DNA of 64,000 bases, taken from contig CM029376.1 of assembly GCA_017165825.1 (NCBI GenBank), forward strand, positions 24,656,205 to 24,720,204, in the 5' to 3' direction. The stretch is from Hepsetus odoe (lineage: Eukaryota; Chordata; Actinopteri; Characiformes; Hepsetidae). Positions 55,861 through 64,000 of the stretch are shown here, one piece after another (the stretch's first letter is position 1; every line of letters starts with the position of its first letter). The position numbers were made by a program, and so were the translations under genes. Below the pieces are notes generated by a model. That model was not told the DNA's origin. It searched no databases and saw only the letters and a program-made list of their open reading frames with translations.

Positions 55861-56904
55861 GCATATGGGTTATATAAGGTTTTGTATGAGATATAATAAG
55901 CATCTTTGGAGAGCAGGCATTTCATTTCAATCAGCAACGGTCTGTTGGTCACCGTGATTTATTAATGCACCCCGACTGCTCTCCATCTCACTGTAGTTCA
56001 CACAGCCCATATATGACGCACCACCTTTCCATGAGATATTTAATGCAGGAAAGCTGTGGAAGCTTGTGGAAGCTCTCTTATGATGAATAATGAATCGCTC
56101 TCTGGTCGAGAGGATGGGCGGATATCGGAGCCTCTCTGTTTTTAAGGAAACGCACGTATATGTCATGTGGCGTCACTTCGAGGATGAAAACAGGGAAAAT
56201 ATAAACAGTGGAGCGCGGTTAATAATTCACGGCTTTTGCACTTTGCTGTCACGCGCATCTTACAGAGGAATCGATACACTTCCACCTTTTCCACACCTCT
56301 CTGCTGCAGGGCAGATGGCTCTAAATTTAGACCGGGTCAAGCTAATCTACAGAGACAGCGTTCTCCATTAAGGAATGCTAAGGCTGGGATTTTTGCAGGA
56401 CTCTGACCTTGAGCTGCACATGTTCTAATGTAATTCCCATGTCCTGCATGCACCTATAATTCACTTGGGAGCATATGTCCACTGCAGTCATTAAAGTAAC
56501 CTCACCTCACCATTCACAATGACGTTCTCTTACAGTATGCACGCATGAGTGTATATATGTTCTAAACTAAGGTGGCCATTATGCCAGACATGGATTTCAC
56601 ATCGCAGTAATTATGTTTTTACACCTTTTTTTCTGCCAAAACAGTACCAGTGTTTGAGAGTCATGAAAATGTCCCACTGCTTCGCCATTCCCAGTCAGTC
56701 TGTGCATCATTTCCCAGTCCATCTTGTCTGCTGATTTATATTTTATTCATTCCTAGCCAACTCCGCTGTCTGAGCTGCTGGCTGAAATGCTCACACCCTT
56801 CTACAGCTCAAATACTGCCTTTGAAAAGTTGTAGTCTTCTTCTATGTGCAGAGAATTAGAAAAGGCTAGTCTTTACTGGGGCTGCACAACAATCTAAATC
56901 AAGA
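55861..56904. other. Intron sequence without recognised features
   Basis: No exon with family motifs recognised. Confidence 0.35.
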
Positions 56905-57430
56905 GTTCTTCTTCTTCTTCTTTCGCCATCTCCCATTTAGGAGTCACCACAGCAGATCAACCATTGCTTCCTGTCTTCTGCATCATCCTCCATCAAACTG
57001 CATGTCCTCTCTCACCACATACGTAAAGCTCCTCGTTGGTCTTTCTCTTCTCCTCTTTCCTGGCAGCTCCATCTTCAACATCCCTCTCCTGATAGAATCC
57101 TCGTCTCTCCTCCGGACATGTCCAAACCAATGTAACCTTGCTTCTCTAACTTTGTCTCCAAAGCGCCCAAACGTCTCCAACCCATACAGCATAGCTGGTC
57201 TCACTACCGTCCTGTAAACCTTCCCTTTCACTCTTGCTGGTACCCATCTGTCACAGATCACTCCAGCCACTCTTCTCCACCCATTCCGACCTGCCTGCAC
57301 TCTCTTCTTCTCCTCTGTTCCACACTCAACGTTACACTGAACTGTTGATCCCAAGTATTTAAACTCCTCCACCTTCACCACCTCTACTCCCTCCATCCTC
57401 ACCACTCCACTTCCCTCCCTTTCATTCCAT
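56905..57430 (-). mobile_element. Non-LTR retrotransposon fragment (reverse-transcriptase C-terminus)
   Basis: The best-preserved copy of the family: 140 codons open at 56983-57405 on the minus strand, with VEEFKYLGSTVQ, KKRVQAGRNGWRRVAGVICD, RTVVRPAMLYGLETFGRFGD, KVREARLHWFGHVRRRDEDS and KRRRERPTRSFTYVVREDMQ. A piece between the LYGLET block and GDKVREAR (the usual TKRQEAELEVAELKMLRF segment) is deleted. It lies in sense orientation in the 8.6-kb intron. Confidence 0.85.
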
Positions 57431-57986
57431 TCTCATTCCTCTCCTCTCTAGAGCCTAATCTAAATCAGGTGTGCAGGGCTGAAATTGCAAGAGCTTCGGT
57501 TTTAATTAGAAGCTACTTTTTTCAACACTGAGGAAATGACCATCAATTCTAATAAAGCTTGGGAATTGGCAGACTGGGACGTTTAGTACTTAAGTAAAAA
57601 AAAAAAATCAAAATATTGGTCATAAAAATCACAATGTCATAACTAAATCTGGGGTTCCAAAATAGATCGTTTTCAAGATTAAGGTGCAAAAAGGCTCAAC
57701 CAATCAGGTTGTGGCATCATAGCTAACTCTAAACTGCGATAACCTACACCGTGCTAGCATGTAGCTACATGCTAATGTGCTACTCACAATGCATTGGTAT
57801 GGGTTGTGATAAAGTCAGTATAATCTGATTGTTACGTTCCTACACTAGCCAATCAGAGGTCATTTTTTTGTATTGCTCTTTAATTATTTTATTATTATTT
57901 CCTTTTTGACCAATGAAGATTTACTGAGCGTATACTTTGACTCGTAGTATGTGGTCAATTCCCATTCCTAAAGTATACAGACCTAT

Positions 57987-57987
<1 letters not shown>

Positions 57988-58058
<71 letters not shown>
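57988..58058. repeat. (CA)n-(TA)n microsatellite
   Basis: About 30 CA units followed by a short TATATA run. Confidence 0.95.
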
Positions 58059-58061
<3 letters not shown>

Positions 58062-58624
58062 AGCATGGGGCTCTTGCATATCGTTTCCGCTACACAAACA
58101 TGTCACACAAGCATGGAGTGCATAAACTTATTGGCAGGTAGAGGGTAAAAGCACACATGCAGACAGACATGCAATTGATCCCCAGCTTTGGGTTGTCACA
58201 CACTTATATAAGGCATTCGTCTCTCGCCAAATGCTGTCACCCACACTGCCTTCTTCCATCTCGCTGTGGTGTCCTGGTTTCAGCTCAATGGCTCTTATAC
58301 ACAGCACGTCCACATCTCCACTGACGCTGTCATGTTTTTGCAGAGGTGGCTCTCGAAACTGGAGCGCTTCCCCAGCAGCAGATCCAAAATTATGAAGGCC
58401 CGCCAGCGAAGCAGGTACCGGCTCGAGATCAAAGCCGAGGCCTCGATTAGCATGATTACAAAGAATTGCACATTTCATCAGCTCCCGCTCCAAATCAGCG
58501 TCTGCACCCCTGAGCTGATATCTATTCAGCACTTATCACTGCTGTCGCACTTGAAAACTTGACAAGTAGAAGAAGGGCTGAGTACTGTTTTAGTATTCTG
58601 GGTGCAAAAGATGTTGAAGATGAT
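58059..58624. other. Intron stretch with two unassigned open frames
   Basis: Frames of 134 (minus) and 98 (plus) codons overlap at 58128-58562. Neither matches a family I know and neither has clear splice borders in the gene's phase. Treated as chance. Confidence 0.3.
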
Positions 58625-59132
58625 ATACAGGACTGTGCAAAAGTCTTGAGCCCCTCATTTCTTTATCTGTTGGTTTAAAAATCCTTATCTTCGGCATGTT
58701 TTAGGCTGCAAGCTGTCTGAGGATACAAGGTTCTAGATAAGGCGCTTCCAACCACTCAGCGTTCAGCATCAGCAGTAAACAAATCCCCTGATCATCTGGA
58801 ATCATCTGCACCTGTTTCTTCACTGCTTCATGTCTTAAGTTACACTTTGTTCTGCTTGAAGGTTCAGACGTAGGTCACTGTGTGGATTAACCAACACAGA
58901 ACTATCAAACTGCTCAGGTACAGAGACTGGAGTAAAAATGAGAGACAGAAACACTGTCCTTCAGGAAGATCTGGAGAACTGCTCAGGTACAGAGACTGGA
59001 CTGAACATGAGAGACAACAACACTGTCCTTCAGGAAGATCTGGAGAACTGTTCCTACTAAAAATAGTAAGTCTGGACCTTTGGAAATAAAATATGAAGAG
59101 GGGTGGCTGAAGATTTTTGCACAGTGCTGCAT
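58625..59132 (+). mobile_element. Small non-autonomous Tc1/mariner-like element, two internal tandem units
   Basis: Starts TACAGGACTGTGCAAAAGTC then TTGAGCCCCTCATTTC and ends TGAAGATTTTTGCACAGTGC followed by TGCATA, so the ends are inverted repeats. The interior has two ~69-bp units with ACTGCTCAGGTACAGAGACT and CACTGTCCTTCAGGAAGATC. The closest full-length relative is at 51300, which has three units. Confidence 0.82.
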
Positions 59133-59579
59133 ATAGAGCTATTTATCTGTGCGGGACTTTGTTCGGTGTGAAACTGATTAGAATAAAAACAAATCAACAG
59201 TTTATTTGATGTTTGTGTCAGTTTAACAATTTCCTGTGCTCCCCTGCAGGAAGAAGGTAATTACAGCAAACACCTTGATCTTATCAGTCCTTCATCAAAT
59301 TACACAGAGAGCTGCTGATGGAAGTGAACTAATCCAGACTTTGGCTCGGGCACCAAGAAAATCAGGAACTGAAGTTGTGCTCCTTTAACCAACATACTCA
59401 TAACAAATGTTGGTATGTTTACAGCAGTCTTGTTTATTAGTGTTTATTCATATAGTATTTTCAAAAAAAAGTAGATTTTTCACTCAAAAAATATTCCACT
59501 TAAAACATTTACCTGTTTCAGCATGTAATAATTCTATTAGCCTTAAATATTCATTCATTTATTTCAGTTAATTTACTAG

Positions 59580-59587
<8 letters not shown>

Positions 59588-59639
<52 letters not shown>
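59588..59639. repeat. (TA)n microsatellite
   Basis: About 26 TA units. Confidence 0.95.
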
Positions 59640-59643
<4 letters not shown>

Positions 59644-61099
59644 CAACATATTTACATTTTAAATAACTGACCAAATCGATGACCACGACGGGACCTTGAA
59701 CTCATATGCAAAATCTTAAATGTATAGTGAAATATAATCCTTGGAGCTACAGTTCTTTGAGATCATCAGCATTCTGAAAAAACGTCCAACCTGTGTATTA
59801 ATAAGGAATGTTTGTTTTGGAATGGCTGGGACTGCGTAATGGGGCTCTTTCACTGGCACCAAGAACCAAGCTGTAGATGTAAATCATCACTTCATCACAT
59901 CCAAATAAAGAGAAGAGAGAAAGATCTTCTGTATTTTGTATTTGGTTTGTGTTTTAGGTGCGCTGTGCGATTTCTGGTGCCACTGGAACTATAACAGACT
60001 GAATTTTTTTAATCCAGTATTTAAAATGGTATTTATTAAGTTGGATTTTTTTGCCATTCTGGTCTGCTGCACCAGAAAACACAACTCAAGCTTGGAACCG
60101 TGACAGCCCAAGAGAGCAGATGAATACGAGAGTGAGGCAAACACCACCGGCAGGTACGAGCACTGATTCAGACTCTAGTATGGGATAAGAGAATACGAAT
60201 GTCATAGCAATAATGGCTTCTGCTGTTAACCCTGCACCTTAGCCCAGTGCTGTGGCAATACTGGGTTAAGCTTGCTTTCCCTTCAGTTTGAAGGTCTGCA
60301 TGATTTTACTAATCAATCCCCTTGATCGACTACTTTGCTATTTACAGCCATTGATTTTTCACAAAGCACCAGCGGCGAGAAAGAGGGCCAGATCACCATC
60401 ATGCAGCCGAACACCATGCACACACACACGGCACAGGCAGTACCTGGTGATGGTAGCTTCCATCTCTCCGATATGAGGTCTGAGCAGAAGGAGGATTAGA
60501 GACAAACTTCTCTTACAAGGCAGAACATGGATCACGGTCTCATGAAGACATGGTGTGTGTGCTCTGTGCTTTAGGACAAGACTAAGGAGCAGACAGTGTG
60601 GCTGGTGTAATGATAATGCTTTGTGATACAACAGTAAAGAACACTCCATCACTTTCTCAGCTTTCATTATGGCCATCACCTCGTCCAAAGGAGGTTCATG
60701 TCTCCGGTCTTTAGTTTTCTTCTTTGGTGTTGGACTGGAGCTGTGAAGCCAGTAATGGATGCCTATACATGGTTGCCCACTCTCACTTATCTCTTACGCT
60801 TTCTGCCCTATTCTCACACTCTGCTGTCTCTCATCTTGCACCTCAACTCCTGTCCCATTCATCTATCCATTCTTCTATTCTTTCTCAGAACCGTGTACGC
60901 GGGACCAGGTCCTGGTTTTAGCTGGCTGAGGAGGTTAGTCCAGAGGTTCTTTCCATGGCCACCTCCAACAGTTCCTCCTGGGGGATCCTGAGGTGTTTCC
61001 ATGCCAGCTGTGATATATAATCTTCCCTGGGCCTGTCCCATGATCTCCTTCCAGTTGGTCATGTTCCCAGCTATCATGACCTCCCCCACCCTCAACTAG
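59640..61099. other. Intron sequence without recognised exons
   Basis: Frames at 60288-60991 show no domain. The 109-codon minus frame at 60359-60688 is Leu/His-rich and matches nothing I recognise. Confidence 0.3.
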
Positions 61100-61290
61100 T
61101 GGTGGTGAGTAGTGCTGTTGCCTTACAGAGAAGGTTCTGGGTTCAAATCCCAGGCTGTATGCTTTCTCTGTTTCCATGTTCTTCAGAGTTCAAAGATGTG
61201 CACGTCAGGTGGACTGAAGATGTTAAATTGTGAACCCCCTAGTGAGGATTAGCAGTTAAGATAAAAGGTGGATGGATGGATGGATCATTC
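61100..61290 (+). repeat. Fragment of GTTCTCCCCATGT-type repeat
   Basis: GTGGTGAGTAGTGCTGTTGC, GAGAAGGTTCTGGGTTCAAA, TCCCAGGCTG, GTCAGGTGGACTGAAGATG and end GGTGGATGGATGGATGGATC. Confidence 0.65.
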
Positions 61291-62693
61291 TTTCGCTACA
61301 GAACTCAAATTTGGGCAACCCTGCCTCCATCATCACACACATGCCTCAGACAGTGTTATCTCAAATTAGCAAAGTAAAGTAGTAGCAGCAGCTACTATCT
61401 CAAAGATTTCAATATTGTCTGTAACATGTTTACTGAGAACAGCACATCACACAGTCAGAAACACTCCGAGATAAGTGTGTGATGATTTTAATTGTTTTTA
61501 ATTTTATTTTTGGCAAAGCTCCACTGCAAAACCAAAAATCTTCACGCACCAAACACATGGACTATATCTGGTGATAAATTATATTTTTTATATTTTTTTG
61601 GCTGAACTACTCCATCGGCCCTGCTTACACTCGGCATTCACGGCGATCAGTCACTCCTTTAAATAAACAGTGAGATTAAAAATCTTGACCAGATGCATTG
61701 CAGATTTGAGATATTGAACCCTTTCGTTCCACAATCTAAAAATCTGAACTCTCTATTTCCCCCTCAGCTTATCTGCACAGTTTCAGCTTCATGGGGACAT
61801 ATCGACTACGTTCCCAGTCCACAATTTAACGAGAGCTTATTATTATGTAATGAGCTCGTTATTTCTGCAGACAGTATTGACAGAAACATCGCCGGAAGGG
61901 AAAAAAACTAAGAGCTGAGTTATTCTGTCTGCAATAACTAATAATTCAATTAACACCATTGACACATGGACATGGAAAATAAGTGCTTCATCACAACATC
62001 CTCATCTCAGCAGCACTACAAGAATATATATATATATATATATATCTGCATCGACTCTATTCTATGTATTTCACCAAAAATTATTTAAGTGTGAAGGAGC
62101 CTGAGAGAAAGTCTGAAGGGTTTGTTCCAGTTTGAGAGGTTGAAGAGTCTGGGCTAGTTGGGGGTTGAGATAATTAGAGGGCAGACTGTGCAAGTCATGA
62201 TGCTGGAGCTGAGCACTCTCTGTTTTGATTTTTTTTTTGTGTCATGTTTTTTGGCCTTACAGCACATTCTAATAATAAAAACGCACCAGAAAGTTAGTGT
62301 TCACCTTTCAAATGCATCTGGATATCTGGACGATGTCTGAACATGCATTTAAAAGGGGTGGGTAACTGCAATGTGGTCGGGTTTTGTGCGTGAGCTTAAT
62401 GCTCGCCTACATTTTTCTATGCCTCTCTGGATAAACAGTCTGCACGTCACTGCAAATGCTGTCTGTGTGACTTTTCCTGGGACGTTCTGCAGAAGGATTA
62501 ATAAGGCATACCTTAAACAGGCTCTGTCTACTTTAAAGGGTCATTAATGCACAGAAGTTTCCTCATTTTGAAATAAAAGTGTTTCTAAACGTACTCTTCA
62601 CTTCCCAGTTATTATTTAAGTAATTATTTAAGCTCAGACTATGTTTTAAAAGAGGCACTGCAGGGCAGCCATTCAGAAAAGAGGTCACTTACA
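61291..62693. other. Intron sequence without recognised exons
   Basis: Contains a TA run at 62021-62045. No family motif found. Confidence 0.35.
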
Positions 62694-63133
62694 TACAGTG
62701 CTGTGCAAAAGTACACACTTCTTAATATTCTGCTTCAAAGACTTTCTTGCATTTTTAATGCAGGGACAGTTCTCCAGACTTCCTGAAGGACAGTTTTGGC
62801 TCTCACTCTCAGTACAGCCCCTGTACCTGAGCAGTTTCAGAGACAGCAGTGTGGGATCATCTCCACAGAAAAGATCTTTGGGATGTCCTTCAAGAAGCCT
62901 GGAGAAGTGTTCCTGAAGCGACTTAAAGAAACGAGCTGGTCTAGGAGAGTTCAGGCTGTGCTGAAGAATAACGGCATACAAATATTGACTTTAAAGCCGA
63001 TTAGAATGAAACTCTTTTTGTGTTCAGACTGGAATTACATGTGTGTCTACATAGGTTGCAGTAAATCACTAACTATTGTCTTATTTTCTGAGCAACACAC
63101 AAAGAAGGGAGAAGACTTTTGCACAGTAATGTA
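62694..63133 (+). mobile_element. Small non-autonomous Tc1/mariner-like element (diverged copy)
   Basis: Ends TACAGTGCTGTGCAAAAGTA and GAAGACTTTTGCACAGTAAT followed by GTA, an inverted repeat with TA at both borders. The interior has one antisense tandem unit (GACAGTTCTCCAGACTTCC, CTGAAGGACAG) and then CAGTGTGGGATCATCTCCAC and GTCCTTCAAGAAGCCTGGAG, shared with the fragment at 6840. Confidence 0.8.
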
Positions 63134-63550
63134 TTTCAGGTTAATGGCACAGTGATAAAAACAGGCTGATAAATTCTAATCTTTATAGTTTTGGCACAGA
63201 AACCTCTGAAGGGTGAAATAAATATAACGTGGGACCTTAATGTAAATGTTGCAATGAGATCCGGGCTACATCTGGACCCTTTAGCTGCAACGGCGTGTGT
63301 GAAAGTGCTGAAGTAAACTATGATCCAACTACTGCAATACATGAATGGCAAGTGTTAACAGGGACGTTCTCCAGTCTTTACAAGCAGGACCCTTTTAGTT
63401 CACTCCGCGTTCAGATTAAAAACCTGAAACTGGAATAAACTGATCCGATCGATGGACTTTAATCCAGGATTATAGGTAATTTCCCCTTTTTGCAATGGAC
63501 ATAACGTAGCAGAGAGGAGTGTTTGTGAGGGTCTTTAAGGAGGAATGTAC

Positions 63551-63705
63551 CTTCGTACGTGGGTGGAAGCCTCGGAAGGCGCTGGTCTTGAAGACGGTGC
63601 GGTTCCTCCGGCATATGATTGCAACTGCCATGACAACCACAACCATCACCAATGACACCGGCGTAAGGACGGCCAGGATCCACATGTTACTCGGTACACT
63701 CTTTA
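63551..63705 (-). CDS. kiaa1549l: KIAA1549L-like exon 1 of 10 in window: transmembrane segment
   Basis: The exon encodes a short juxtamembrane stretch (VKSVPSN), a hydrophobic membrane helix starting MWILAVLTPVSLVMVVVV and ending AVAII, then a basic stop-transfer patch (CRRNR) and the start of the cytoplasmic tail ending HPRTK. The donor reads ACGAAG then gtacat, leaving phase 0. The acceptor is taken as ctgtag just above 63705. A second AG six bases further upstream (start 63711) would also stay open, so the upper border is less certain than the lower one. Topology by family: outside to the left of the helix, cytoplasm to the right. The next exon is 8.6 kb away. Confidence 0.88.
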
Positions 63706-64000
63706 CTACAGCTGCTCAAATAAATGTGCACGCACACACACACACACACAAACACACATAGTGAACATAAATCAATCTACTTATTCATAATTTTTGCACG
63801 TAATTACTACCGCATTCATTTACTTCCTCTCTGGCTAACCCACACACACACATGCACACAAACTAATCCAAGCTCCCTCTGTCAGGAGCTGTCTCTGGTT
63901 AGCTCATAATGAGCTGAAACAGTGAAAAAAACAGTTTGCGCTGTAGCTCTTTATCTGGGAGATTAGGCCCTCCCCAGCGGGGCTGTGGGTGTTTGGTGTG
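63706..64000. other. Intron upstream of the transmembrane exon
   Basis: Contains two short CA runs (63730-63760 and 63840-63862). No exon recognised; the ectodomain exons are outside the window. Confidence 0.5.

Larger units (their letters stand above)
39775..63705 (-). other. kiaa1549l: KIAA1549L-like gene, 3' part (ten exons and introns)
   Basis: This is the span of the recognised exons of a UPF0606-family type I membrane protein gene read on the minus strand. It opens with the transmembrane exon, and the cytoplasmic tail follows in nine exons. Seen in sequence: each exon has an AG acceptor and GT donor, and the phases chain as 1-0, 0-2, 2-1, 1-0, 0-2, 2-0, 0-0, 0-2, 2-1, 1-0. From memory of the family: the tail shows the blocks PVQGFDYAKQH, LKQKSDIEHYRNKLRLKAKR, SRQSLN-PSP, SSQPSIDEVRQQMH and MGSPPP-like segments, which fit KIAA1549L better than KIAA1549. 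Fish often keep two copies (a and b), and I cannot tell which this is. The ectodomain exons lie beyond 64 kb. The function of the family is poorly known. Confidence 0.9.

Noticed and set aside
54714..55952. 412-codon minus-strand open frame of Ser/Leu/Phe-rich sequence
   Set aside because: It is the purine/pyrimidine tract read through into real exon 2; only 54728-54915 is coding.
58128..58562. Overlapping frames of 134 and 98 codons in the large intron
   Set aside because: No family similarity, no phase-compatible splice borders, and exons 1 and 2 join in phase without them.
60359..60688. 109-codon Leu/His-rich minus-strand frame
   Set aside because: No recognisable domain, codon pattern or splice sites; probably chance.

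Overview
This is a window of vertebrate nuclear DNA, almost certainly from a ray-finned (teleost) fish. The evidence is GT-AG introns, very dense CA, GATA and TA microsatellites, many tRNA-derived SINEs, fish-type non-LTR retrotransposon scraps and small Tc1/mariner-like elements. No bacterial gene, operon, rRNA gene or CRISPR array is present.

The only protein-coding gene I recognise is the 3' half of a KIAA1549L-type (UPF0606 family) single-pass membrane protein gene on the minus strand. Ten exons lie between about 63.7 kb and 39.8 kb: the transmembrane exon, then nine exons of the cytoplasmic tail. Every exon has AG/GT borders and all ten reading phases chain together, giving about 1727 coding bases (about 575 residues). 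The large ectodomain is upstream of the window. The extreme C-terminus was not found with confidence; a weak, possibly decayed candidate lies near 38.5-38.9 kb. The intron between the first two exons ends in a pyrimidine tract of almost 1 kb on the sense strand that runs directly into the 3' splice site.

From 1 to about 39 kb the window looks like a gene-poor flank. It holds SINEs in both orientations, three or four degraded copies of one reverse-transcriptase-type element, minisatellites, and some unique stretches that may be conserved non-coding DNA.

The most unusual object is at 24.25-27.58 kb: a 3.3-kb minus-strand LTR-retrotransposon-like element with TG...CA ends, a 5-bp target duplication, a polypurine tract and a TATA-like box. 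It is nested inside a SINE. It has no recognisable gag, protease, reverse transcriptase or integrase. Instead it carries two long overlapping ORFs with coiled coils and a run of IQ motifs resembling those of ASPM (the abnormal-spindle protein). This looks like a non-autonomous element carrying a captured host-like sequence.

A second recurrent theme is a small element with Tc1/mariner-like ends containing a variable-number internal tandem repeat of about 69 bp. At least three copies have recognisable ends and several more are fragments.
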